DNA of 64,000 nucleotides, taken from positions 1,112,501-1,176,500 of the forward strand of contig NZ_KE148312.1 in assembly GCF_000238055.2 (NCBI RefSeq), in the 5' to 3' direction. Source of the stretch: Oribacterium parvum ACB1. Its GTDB lineage: Bacteria; Bacillota; Clostridia; Lachnospirales; Lachnospiraceae. Positions 8,919 through 16,859 of this stretch are shown in pieces (the stretch's first letter is position 1; each line of letters begins with the position of its first letter). Under the pieces are notes generated by a model. It made no database searches. It was given only the letters and a program-made list of their open reading frames with translations, and was not told the origin of the DNA. The translations under genes and the position numbers were made by a program.

Positions 8919-9916
8919 TGAATATAACGGAACATGGAGAAAAAGAATTGAAAAAATGTAGTCTTATCGTTTCGGTATACAATGAGGAAGCAAGCCTGGA
9001 GAAATTTTTCGAGGCTTGCTCTTCGGTTTATGAAAGAATCGGCGGAGAATATAATTTGGAGCTTCTTTTTGTGGATGACGGTTCGGTAGATAAAAGTCCT
9101 CTTATACTGGACCAAATTGCGGCAGAGCATCCGGATTGGGTTCGTGTAATTCATTTTTCCAGAAATTTTGGACACGAAGCTGCCATGACGGCAGGTTTGG
9201 ACTATGCCGGAGGAGACTTTCTGATTTTTATGGATGCGGATCTGCAACATTCTCCGGAACTGATTCCGGACATGCTGAAAAAGTACCGGGAGGGCTTTCA
9301 GGTCGTCTCCATGGTGCGGACAAAAAACAGCTCTGCGGGGCTTATCAAAAACATCAGTTCAGCGGCATTTTATTGGATTTTAAATCATTTGTCTCCCTTG
9401 CACTTTGAGGCAAATGCCTCCGATTTTTTCGGGATTTCCGCAGAGGTACAAGCGGTACTGAAGAAGTATTATCGTGAGAAGGTTCGCTACTTAAGAGGCT
9501 ATGTGCAGTCTGTGGGCTTTCGTAAAACAACCATAGAATATGAAGCGGGAGTAAGACAGGGAGGGAAGAGTCACTATTCCATACGTAAACTTTTGGTTTT
9601 TTCAAAGAATACTTTGCTCTCCTTTTCAAATCTACCGCTAAGGCTTGGGATTTTTGCTTCCGCCTGCAGTATGTTCTTGGGGGTTCTTCTGCTTTTGTAC
9701 ACCCTCTTTACCAGAAAAGGCGCTCCATCCGGTTATGCGACCATCGTGGTTCTTCTTTGCTTTATGTTCGCCGTTCTCTTTTTTGTGGTGGGAATCATCG
9801 GGGAGTATATTTCCCTGCTTTTTGAGGAAATAAAGGACAGGCCGATTTATATCGTTTCAGAAACGAAGAATCTGGAGAAGAGAGACAGAAAAGGAATGGA
9901 AGAAGAAAAAGTATAG
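8918..9916 (+). CDS. Membrane-anchored GT2 glycosyltransferase, GtrB/ArnC-like (332 aa)
   Basis: An inverting family 2 glycosyltransferase. The catalytic domain (SLIVSVYNEEASLEKF, DDGSVDKS, DADLQHSPE) is followed by two C-terminal membrane helices (around residues 245-265 and 275-305) ending in GEYISLLFEEIKDRPIYIV, the layout of enzymes that load a sugar onto undecaprenyl phosphate on the cytoplasmic face. The start is uncertain: GTG 8918 overlaps the licD stop by one base, but TTG 8948 has GGAGA eight bases upstream and gives the family-typical N-terminus MKKCSLIVSVYNEE. It is the last gene of the rfbF-rfbG-licD block, so the CDP-derived sugar may be its substrate, which is inference. Confidence 0.88.
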   Translation: MNITEHGEKELKKCSLIVSVYNEEASLEKFFEACSSVYERIGGEYNLELLFVDDGSVDKSPLILDQIAAEHPDWVRVIHFSRNFGHEAAMTAGLDYAGGDFLIFMDADLQHSPELIPDMLKKYREGFQVVSMVRTKNSSAGLIKNISSAAFYWILNHLSPLHFEANASDFFGISAEVQAVLKKYYREKVRYLRGYVQSVGFRKTTIEYEAGVRQGGKSHYSIRKLLVFSKNTLLSFSNLPLRLGIFASACSMFLGVLLLLYTLFTRKGAPSGYATIVVLLCFMFAVLFFVVGIIGEYISLLFEEIKDRPIYIVSETKNLEKRDRKGMEEEKV

Positions 9917-10117
9917 CCGGATTCAACTCTGAAGAATAGGAGGGATGAAGTTAAATTCGCAGAAAAAGAGATATGTAGAGTGTATAGAGATAGGAAGAAC
10001 AGCACGAAAATAAGATATTTGATATAGAAATTTTTTATCCTCCGGAAAGATTTTTTTAGAAAAGAATTTCCAAGATTTACAAAAGAAATCTCTATTTTTT
10101 TTTAGGAGACAGCAGTT

Positions 10118-10123
10118 TATAAT
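10118..10123 (+). promoter_or_regulatory. Possible -10 box of the mglBAC operon
   Basis: TATAAT 41 bases upstream of mglB in a 248-bp intergenic space. The matching -35 position is only a T-run (TTTTTT at 10095-10100, 17-base spacing), so the promoter is tentative. No clear catabolite operator was seen. Confidence 0.35.
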
Positions 10124-10164
10124 CCCTTAAGAATTCTAAAATTCGTTTTCATGAGGAGGAAAAA

Positions 10165-11271
10165 ATGAAAAAGATTTTAAGCATGTTAACTATTTCCGCT
10201 ATGGCAGCTTCTACATTAGCAGCTTGCGGAGGTGCAGCAAAGACTGAGACAACCAAGGCAGCTGAGACAACCGCTGCAGCATCAGAAACCGAGAAGGCTA
10301 TGGAAGGAACCAAGGCAGCTGTTGAAGCGATGAGCGGCGACCTTGCAGACAAGAAAGTTGGAATCTGCATTTATCAGTTCTCTGATAACTTCATGACTTT
10401 ATTCCGTACAGAGCTTGAGAACTATCTCATCTCCAAGGGATTCAAGAAAGAGAACATCAAGGTTATGGATGGCGCTAACGATCAGGCTACACAGACTAAC
10501 CAGATCCAGAACTTCATTACCGATAAGGTAGATGTACTCATCGTTAACCCGGTTAACTCTTCTTCCGCAGCAACCATCACAGATATGGTTCAGGCTGCAG
10601 GCATCCCTCTTGTTTACATCAACAGAGAGCCGGATCAGGATGAAGAGAAGAGATGGGAAGAGAAGAACTGGGATGTAACTTATGTAGGATGTGATGCTCG
10701 CCAGTCCGGAACTTTCCAGGGTGAAATCATTGCAGACATCGGTATGGACAAGCTTGATATGAACGGTAACGGCAAGGTTGACTATATCATGATTAAGGGT
10801 GACCCCGAGAACATCGACGCACAGTACAGAACAGAGTTCTCCGTAAAGGCTTTAGAGGATGCCGGCATGCAAGTGAACAAGCTTGACGAGCAGGTTGGTA
10901 ACTGGGATCAGGCACAGGCACAGTCCTTAGTTGCTAACGCTTTAGCTAAGAACGGTAAGGACATCGAAGTTGTATTCTGTAACAACGATGCTATGGCTCT
11001 TGGTGCTTTACAGGCTATCCAGGCAGCAGGAAGAACAGTTGGTGAGGATATCTACTTAGTTGGTGTAGACGCACTTGAAGAGGCTTGCCAGAACGTACTT
11101 TCCGGCACACAGACAGGAACCGTATTCAACGACTTCCTTACACAGTCTCACACAGCGGCTGATGCAGCTATCAACTACCTTACAGGCGCAGGAAATGACC
11201 ACTACATCGGTTGTGACTATGTAAAGGTTACCAAGGACAACGCTAAGGATATTTTGGCACTCTTAAAGTAA
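10165..11271 (+). CDS. mglB: Galactose/methylgalactoside ABC transporter substrate-binding lipoprotein (368 aa)
   Basis: A periplasmic-binding-protein type 1 fold lipoprotein that would deliver galactose or glucose to MglAC outside the membrane. Residues 1-20 form a lipoprotein signal (lipobox LAAC), then a Thr/Ala/Glu linker to about residue 55. The mature domain starts KKVGICIYQFSDNFM, and an EF-hand-like calcium loop (DMNGNGKVDY, about residues 197-206) precedes KGDPENIDAQYRT, a combination diagnostic of MglB. NNDAMALGALQAI and a GVDALEEA sugar-contact motif follow. AGGAGG lies before the ATG. Codon choice is unusually uniform (GCA, AAG, AAC), as expected for a highly expressed protein. 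mglA follows after 422 bases that include a terminator hairpin. Confidence 0.93.
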   Translation: MKKILSMLTISAMAASTLAACGGAAKTETTKAAETTAAASETEKAMEGTKAAVEAMSGDLADKKVGICIYQFSDNFMTLFRTELENYLISKGFKKENIKVMDGANDQATQTNQIQNFITDKVDVLIVNPVNSSSAATITDMVQAAGIPLVYINREPDQDEEKRWEEKNWDVTYVGCDARQSGTFQGEIIADIGMDKLDMNGNGKVDYIMIKGDPENIDAQYRTEFSVKALEDAGMQVNKLDEQVGNWDQAQAQSLVANALAKNGKDIEVVFCNNDAMALGALQAIQAAGRTVGEDIYLVGVDALEEACQNVLSGTQTGTVFNDFLTQSHTAADAAINYLTGAGNDHYIGCDYVKVTKDNAKDILALLK

Positions 11272-11386
11272 TATAATAAGTTTTAGTTTTCGCTCATTTA
11301 TTTTGGGATTAACTTCGTCGGTAAAGCTATGAACTGCAGAATCAAGACTTATCTATAGTTCACCCGGCGATGGGGATGAGCTATTG

Positions 11387-11433
11387 GAAATGAAGGAGTG
11401 AAGGTGCCCGGCATCTCTCCTTCATTTCTTTTT
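11387..11433 (+). terminator. Intercistronic terminator/attenuator after mglB
   Basis: A perfect 12-bp stem GAAATGAAGGAG / CTCCTTCATTTC (11387-11398 with 11417-11428) is followed by a T-rich run. It lies inside the operon, so it probably lowers read-through into mglAC, or protects the mglB 3' end, to give an excess of binding protein. Confidence 0.8.
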
Positions 11434-11441
11434 CTAAAGAG

Positions 11442-11538
11442 TGAATCAATCATATATTTCTAAAAGAACGGATAAATCGTGTATTAAAAACGAATAAATC
11501 GTGTATTTTTTCTGAGGAATGAAAGAATCGTATATTTT
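11442..11538. repeat. Four imperfect AT-rich direct repeats upstream of mglA
   Basis: Related units of the form (g)AATaAATCgTgTATTTTT occur near 11442, 11469, 11491 and 11519, spaced 22-28 bases apart. The two central copies share GATAAATCGTGTATT or AATAAATCGTGTATT exactly. They could be operator sites or decayed simple repeats. Confidence 0.55.
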
Positions 11539-11693
11539 TAATCTATAGATAGAGTAGAAGGAAGACATTTTCCTGAAAAGAAGCAGGCGGAAAAGCCTTT
11601 ATGGAAGATGCCTTACGTCTTAAAAGGATTTAAATCTTAGAAAAGACAGACAGCAAAACAAGAGAATAAGACCTAATAGAAATGGAGGACTAG

Positions 11694-13202
11694 ATGGCAG
11701 ATTTTAAGTTGGAAATGAAAAATGTATCAAAATCATTTCCGGGTGTTAAAGCGCTGGATAATGTACAGCTTTCTGTCCGTCCGGGAACTGTTCATGCCCT
11801 CATGGGGGAAAACGGTGCAGGAAAATCTACTTTGATGAAGTGCCTTTTCGGCATTTACAAGATGGATCAGGGAGAAATTCTTCTGGATGGAGAAAAAGTA
11901 GAAATCAACAACCCGGATGAGGCTATGGAGCACGGAGTGGCAATGGTGCATCAGGAGTTACAGCCTGTGCTTGCCCGTTCCGTCGCAGAAAATATGTATC
12001 TTGGAAGATTTCCGGTGCATAAGCTCGGTCCTCTACAGGTCATTGACCATAATAAAATGCATAAGGAAACCGAGAAGTGGTTGTCGGAGCTTGGATTGGA
12101 TTACAATGTAAAGGCGCCCCTTTCTTCTCTCTCCATCGGACAGATGCAGATGGTGGAGATTGCCAAGGCGGTTTCTCATGATGCGAAGGTAATTATCTTC
12201 GACGAGCCGACCTCTTCTCTTTCCGATAAGGAAGTGGAGTTCCTCTTTAAGGTTATGGGAGACTTAAAGAAAAAAGGCGTATCCATGATTTATATTTCCC
12301 ATAAGATGGATGAAATCAAGAGAATTTCCGATGACATCACCATCATGCGAGACGGTACCTACGTGGGAACCTGGCGTGCGGAAGACATGACGACGGATCA
12401 GATTATCGCAAGGATGGTAGGACGTGAGTTAAACAATATTTATCCGGAACACCATCACGAAATTGGGGATACCATTATGGAAGTAGAGGATTATACCTCT
12501 ATCCATGAGAAATCCTTCCGCGGAATAAGCTTTTCCATAAGAAAGGGAGAAATCCTCGGATTCGGCGGTCTTGTCGGAGCGCAGAGAACGGAGCTTATGG
12601 AGGGAATCTTCGGTATTCGCCATATTGCTAAGGGTAAGGTGAAGGTGCACGGTAAGGAAGTCAGCATCAAAAGACCGAAGGATGCGATGGAAGCAGGTAT
12701 CGGTATGATTACCGAGGACCGTAGAGGAAACGGAATCTTCGGTTGCCTTTCCATAAAGGACAATGTCGGTGTTTCTATTTACAACAAATACTTAAGAGCC
12801 GGAGTGATGCTGGATCATCCGTCTATCAACAAGATTGTGGATGACAATATTAAAAGACTGTCCATTAAGACACCCAGCATGAAAGAACAGATTGGGAACC
12901 TCTCCGGAGGAAACCAGCAGAAGGTTATCATTTCCAGATGGCTTGCAAAGGATCCGGATATTCTGATTATGGATGAACCGACTCGAGGAATCGATATCGG
13001 TGCAAAGCATGAAATTTATGAGATCATGGAAGAACTTGCAAAACAGGGAAAGGCCATCATCATGATTTCTTCCGAGATGCCCGAGCTTCTCGGTATGGCG
13101 GACAGAATCTGCGTAATGTGTAACGGAAAGCTCACAGGTGAGCTTAATAATAAGGAAGAAATGACACAGGAAAATGTCATGAACTTTGCAACTATGTTCT
13201 AG
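11694..13202 (+). CDS. mglA: Galactose/methylgalactoside ABC transporter ATP-binding protein (502 aa)
   Basis: A tandem ATPase of the carbohydrate CUT2 class that powers sugar import through MglC from the cytoplasmic side. The first half has Walker A GENGAGKST (about residues 36-45), a variant signature LSIGQMQM, and Walker B VIIFDEPTSSLSD. The second half has the degenerate Walker A region LVGAQRTE, typical for the C-terminal domain of the class, signature LSGGNQQK (about 403) and Walker B ILIMDEPTRGID. The length of 502 residues is standard. The stop is 12 bases before mglC, whose ribosome site AGGGGAGAGG overlaps the end, so the two are co-translated. Confidence 0.95.
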   Translation: MADFKLEMKNVSKSFPGVKALDNVQLSVRPGTVHALMGENGAGKSTLMKCLFGIYKMDQGEILLDGEKVEINNPDEAMEHGVAMVHQELQPVLARSVAENMYLGRFPVHKLGPLQVIDHNKMHKETEKWLSELGLDYNVKAPLSSLSIGQMQMVEIAKAVSHDAKVIIFDEPTSSLSDKEVEFLFKVMGDLKKKGVSMIYISHKMDEIKRISDDITIMRDGTYVGTWRAEDMTTDQIIARMVGRELNNIYPEHHHEIGDTIMEVEDYTSIHEKSFRGISFSIRKGEILGFGGLVGAQRTELMEGIFGIRHIAKGKVKVHGKEVSIKRPKDAMEAGIGMITEDRRGNGIFGCLSIKDNVGVSIYNKYLRAGVMLDHPSINKIVDDNIKRLSIKTPSMKEQIGNLSGGNQQKVIISRWLAKDPDILIMDEPTRGIDIGAKHEIYEIMEELAKQGKAIIMISSEMPELLGMADRICVMCNGKLTGELNNKEEMTQENVMNFATMF

Positions 13203-13214
13203 GGGAGAGGGAAA

Positions 13215-14243
13215 ATGCAAAAGACACAAAAACAAAAAATTACAGATTTTTTAATCAATAACGGTGTCATTATCGTTATGTTTATCCTGGTAATCTATAC
13301 AGGACTGACCACAAAGAACTTTTTGACTCCGGATAACGGCATGAACCTGCTTGCCAATATGTCCTACCGTTTGGTTATCGCACTCGGTATTGCAGGTTGC
13401 GTTATTACGGCAGGTTGTGACCTTTCCGCAGGTCGTATGATTGGTTTCGGTGCTTGCCTTGCCGGTACCCTACTGCAGCAGGTGGATTACTCCGGAAGAT
13501 TCTTCCAGCAGGAGCCTTGGGCTTCCCTTGGAAACGGCTTCCTTTTAAAGATTACTCCGTTAAATCCTTTCGTGGTTTTACTGCTTGTTATGGTGGTTTG
13601 CGCGATTTTCGGAACGATAACCGGTTGGTTCATCGCTTATCTCTCTGTACCGCCTTTCATTGCCACTCTGGCTATGATGGAAATCATCTACGGTTTGGGA
13701 CTTTTGTTCACGAACGCAACTCCGCTAGGCGGATATGTTGAGTCCTACACCCTGTTCTCCAGAGGAAAGTTCTTGGGCTTAAGCTTCTTGATCTGGATGG
13801 CTCTCCTTATGGCAGGCATCACTTGGTTCATTTTTAACATGACTCGTCACGGAAAATATATGTATGCTATCGGTGGAAATGCACAGGCTGCCGAGGTTGC
13901 CGGTGTACCGGTGAACATGACTCTCGTTATGATTTATGCCAAGGCTGCCGCATTCTACGGAATGGCAGGCTATATGCTTGGTGCAAAAGCCGGCGGTGCT
14001 TCCGTAAATACCGGTCTCGGCTATGAGATGGAGGCGATCGCTGCCTGTGCACTCGGCGGTGTATCGGTAACCGGTGGACGTGGAAAGGTATCCAGTGCAT
14101 TTATCGGAGTAGCGGTGCTTGAGCTTTTGAAGACGGCGCTACAGTATCTCGGTGTGAATGCAAACGCACAGTACATTGCAATCGGTATCGTTATCTTTAT
14201 TGCGGCATCTCTCGATATCCGGAAATACCTTACCAAGAAGTAA
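13215..14243 (+). CDS. mglC: Galactose/methylgalactoside ABC transporter permease (342 aa)
   Basis: The membrane subunit of the CUT2 transporter, with around ten hydrophobic segments. Family phrases include FLTPDNGMNLLANMSY, ITAGCDLSAGRMIGFGACL, NATPLGGYVE, and the highly conserved AIGGNAQAAEVAGVPV coupling region, followed by GYEMEAIAACALGGVSVTGGRG. It forms a homodimeric channel with MglA bound on the inside. The start ATG follows GGGGAGAGG. Transcription should end at the hairpin 14314-14355 downstream. Confidence 0.95.
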   Translation: MQKTQKQKITDFLINNGVIIVMFILVIYTGLTTKNFLTPDNGMNLLANMSYRLVIALGIAGCVITAGCDLSAGRMIGFGACLAGTLLQQVDYSGRFFQQEPWASLGNGFLLKITPLNPFVVLLLVMVVCAIFGTITGWFIAYLSVPPFIATLAMMEIIYGLGLLFTNATPLGGYVESYTLFSRGKFLGLSFLIWMALLMAGITWFIFNMTRHGKYMYAIGGNAQAAEVAGVPVNMTLVMIYAKAAAFYGMAGYMLGAKAGGASVNTGLGYEMEAIAACALGGVSVTGGRGKVSSAFIGVAVLELLKTALQYLGVNANAQYIAIGIVIFIAASLDIRKYLTKK

Positions 14244-14313
14244 AATCTTCTACATTTTCATACCATGCCTCTCGGGATTTCCAAGTGCAATGCATAAACG
14301 AAATTCTGCGGAA

Positions 14314-14355
14314 GCAAAAAAGAGCTTCGCCCTTCGCCCGGCGGAGCTTTTTTCT
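14314..14355 (+). terminator. Rho-independent terminator of mglBAC
   Basis: AAAAAAGAGCTTCGCC pairs with GGCGGAGCTTTTTT around a CTTCGCCC loop, with a T-rich tail. It lies 70 bases after mglC and just before the M3 peptidase gene. Confidence 0.85.
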
Positions 14356-14452
14356 TTTACAAGACTTTCTTGACCTTCCTAAAAAATGGTCTTATTATCG
14401 GAGTGTATTTGTATTTTTTGAGGATAAACAGAGCGGATTGATGGAGGGAAAA

Positions 14453-16156
14453 ATGAAATTTAAAGATATGCAATATGAGCGTATTCCTGTAGAAAAGATA
14501 GCGGAAGAGGCAACAGCGCTCATAAAAGAGCTTAAAGATGCGAAGAACTTTTCCGATGCGGATGCGACGTTTATAAAGAACGAAAACTTGCAGAAGCATG
14601 TTGAAACCATGGCGAATCTTACCCATATACGTCACTCCATCAATACGGAAGACCGCTTTTATGACGAAGAAGAAAACTATTGGAACAATGCGGCTCCGAA
14701 GATTCAGGAGTATAAGCAGGAATGGATTAAGACTTTGCTTCTTTCTCCTTTTAAGGAAGATTTTGAAAAGAAATATGGAAGTATCGTCTTTATCAATGCC
14801 GAGATGGATTTAAAGACTTTTTCTCCGGAAATCATTCCGGATTTACAGAAGGAAAATGAACTGGTTACCGCCTATGAGAAGCTTCTTGCGAGCGCGCAGA
14901 TTTCTTTTGAGGGAAAAAGCTATACCATTTCCCAAATCTCTCCCTTTAAGAATGATAGGGACGATAGCAGAAGACTTTCCGCATGGAAGGCGGAGGGGCA
15001 GTGGTATAAGGAGAATCAAAAGGAGCTAGACAGTCTATACGATCAGCTGGTAGCGCTTCGTACCAAGATGGGAAAGAAGCTTGGATACAAGGATTTTACA
15101 GAGCTTGGATACTACCGGATGCAGAGAAACTGCTATGACAAAAAAGATGTAGAAAAGTTCCGTGAGGCGGTACAGAAATATCTTGTTCCGCTTGCGGCAA
15201 AGGTTTATGAAAAGCAGGCGAAGAGACTCGGGAAGTCTTATCCCTTGAGTTTTTCGGATGCGGCAATGGAGTTCCGCTCCGGAAATCCGAAGCCTGCGGG
15301 AACGCCGGATGAGATTGTTGCAGCCGGAAAGAAGTTTTATGATTGGCTTTCTCCGGAAACTTCCGAGTTCTTTAATCATATGATTCAGGATGAGCTGATG
15401 GACCTGCTTTCCACAAAGGGAAAGCAGGGGGGCGGCTATTGCACATCAATCCCGGATTATAAGACACCTTTCATTTTTGCGAACTTTAATGGCACCATGC
15501 ACGATATTGATGTCATAACGCATGAGGCCGGACATGCTTTTGCGGCTTATTTGAATCGGGACCGTGTTCCCTTTGCGACGATATGGCCGGGAATGGAAGC
15601 CTGTGAAGTGCATTCCATGTCTATGGAATTTTTTGGAGAGGCTTTTTCGGAAGCGTTCTTTGGAAAGGATGCAAGGAAGTACAATTATTCTCACCTTGCA
15701 GGGGCTTTAACCTTTATCCCGTACGGCACCATGGTGGACCATTTTCAGCATATCGTCTATGAGAATCCGGATTTGAGTCCAACAGAGAGACACGCCGAGT
15801 GGAAAAAGCTGGTGCAGATTTATCAGCCGTGGTTAAAGCTCGACGGAGAGATTCCGTTCTATAGTGAGGGAGAGGGATGGCAGAGACAGCATCATATCTA
15901 CTCCATGCCTTTCTACTATATTGATTACTGCCTTGCCCAGACTGTGGCACTGGAGTTCTGGAATAAGATTCAGAAGGATCAGAAGGATGCTTGGAAACAC
16001 TATATGGATTACACCAAACAGGGCGGTTCGGTCGTATTTACAGAGCTGTTGAAGAATGCCGGCATGGAGAGCCCCTTTGAGGAAAGCTGCTTAAGAGGAA
16101 TCTGCGAAACGGCGGCCAAGTACCTTTCCGACTATGACCTTACGGGGATAGAATAA
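14453..16156 (+). CDS. M3 family oligoendopeptidase, PepF-like (567 aa)
   Basis: A cytosolic zinc metallopeptidase that cleaves imported oligopeptides. The zinc site HEAGH is at residues 357-361 (DVITHEAGHAF), and the third ligand lies in the ACEVHSMSMEFF segment about 27 residues later. C-terminal YHIYSMPFYYIDYCLAQ is typical of the M3 oligoendopeptidase class. The frame is open 56 codons further upstream, but that stretch crosses the mgl terminator; the ATG at 14453 has GGAGGG six bases before it and gives the normal family length. It overlaps the next gene by one base (TAATG). It probably works with the Opp importer encoded just downstream. Confidence 0.9.
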   Translation: MKFKDMQYERIPVEKIAEEATALIKELKDAKNFSDADATFIKNENLQKHVETMANLTHIRHSINTEDRFYDEEENYWNNAAPKIQEYKQEWIKTLLLSPFKEDFEKKYGSIVFINAEMDLKTFSPEIIPDLQKENELVTAYEKLLASAQISFEGKSYTISQISPFKNDRDDSRRLSAWKAEGQWYKENQKELDSLYDQLVALRTKMGKKLGYKDFTELGYYRMQRNCYDKKDVEKFREAVQKYLVPLAAKVYEKQAKRLGKSYPLSFSDAAMEFRSGNPKPAGTPDEIVAAGKKFYDWLSPETSEFFNHMIQDELMDLLSTKGKQGGGYCTSIPDYKTPFIFANFNGTMHDIDVITHEAGHAFAAYLNRDRVPFATIWPGMEACEVHSMSMEFFGEAFSEAFFGKDARKYNYSHLAGALTFIPYGTMVDHFQHIVYENPDLSPTERHAEWKKLVQIYQPWLKLDGEIPFYSEGEGWQRQHHIYSMPFYYIDYCLAQTVALEFWNKIQKDQKDAWKHYMDYTKQGGSVVFTELLKNAGMESPFEESCLRGICETAAKYLSDYDLTGIE

Positions 16157-16722
16157 TGGGGATGTTTCAATCCCCCTATGATAGGGGCGGTGTTCTTTCC
16201 AAGGAAGCCATAGCGGAACGAAAGAAGATCTATCGTGATGAGAGAAGTCCGGAAGAAAGGAAAAAGGAGAATAGATTACTCGTTCTCTTTTTCCTTCCTA
16301 TGATTCCTCTGATGCTCCTTCCCGGCTTCTTCCCTAAGGCAGGTCTTTCTCGAACGGCATATCTGATGATTCCCTATGCCTTGGAAGCCATTGCGGTGCT
16401 TCTTAGCGCAGTCTGCCTGGGAAGCTTTCTCTATGAGTCAAAGGGGAAAACACTGCATAGAGAAGATGGTTCTGTGGTAGAGCATGCAATAGATGGAGGA
16501 AGCTACAGGAAATATTTTCAAGGTCTGATCGGAAGGGCGGCGATTTCTTGCTTCCTCGGGATTTCCTTTGTATTTATAGAAATCCTCTATTTGCTCCTTG
16601 CAAAAGAGGATAAAAATTTTTTGATAGAAGGCGTAATTCTTTTAGTCCAGATGGGTTTTTTCGCGTGTTCCCGAGGTTTTTACTTAAAAACAAAGCAAGT
16701 AATTTGCAATTGGAGATTGTGA
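16156..16722 (+). CDS. Small membrane protein of unknown function (188 aa)
   Basis: Not recognised. It has a charged N-terminal region of about 40 residues (KEAIAERKKIYRDERSPEERKKENR), then four hydrophobic segments in two pairs (about 41-60, 69-90, then 130-150 and 155-172), with a short central charged loop (GKTLHREDGSVVEH) between the pairs. The N-terminal J-box-like look is probably just charged helix. The ATG overlaps the stop of the M3 peptidase gene, so it is translationally coupled and probably functions with, or is controlled alongside, that enzyme. The promoter of oppA overlaps its stop codon. No homologue can be named from sequence alone. Confidence 0.75.
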   Translation: MGMFQSPYDRGGVLSKEAIAERKKIYRDERSPEERKKENRLLVLFFLPMIPLMLLPGFFPKAGLSRTAYLMIPYALEAIAVLLSAVCLGSFLYESKGKTLHREDGSVVEHAIDGGSYRKYFQGLIGRAAISCFLGISFVFIEILYLLLAKEDKNFLIEGVILLVQMGFFACSRGFYLKTKQVICNWRL

Positions 16723-16745
16723 AAAATTTATTTTTACTTTATAAT
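16717..16745 (+). promoter_or_regulatory. Promoter of the opp operon
   Basis: TTGTGA (16717-16722), a 17-base spacer and a perfect TATAAT (16740-16745). It overlaps the stop codon of the preceding gene and lies 115 bases upstream of oppA, giving a leader of roughly 105 bases. Confidence 0.65.
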
Positions 16746-16859
16746 GGTTCAAATATTTCGCTTTCATTCTTTAATGGATGTTGTGTACAAGACGCATGAT
16801 ATCTTGTCTAAATGGAGAAAGATTCTAAAGCGTTTCATTTTCAGAAGGGAGATTGTAGT

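Larger units (their letters stand above)
11272..11693 (+). other. mglB-mglA intercistronic region with hairpins and repeats
   Basis: This 422-bp spacer is very long for an operon. It holds a TGAACT...AGTTCA stem around 11330-11360, a strong terminator-like hairpin (11387-11433), and four imperfect AT-rich repeats (11442-11538), both listed separately. No gene is apparent. The layout suggests partial termination after mglB and possible extra control of mglAC. Confidence 0.7.

Noticed and set aside
9917-10164. Possible terminator or riboswitch between the GT2 gene and mglB
   Set aside because: Only weak, short inverted repeats and A/T runs were seen.
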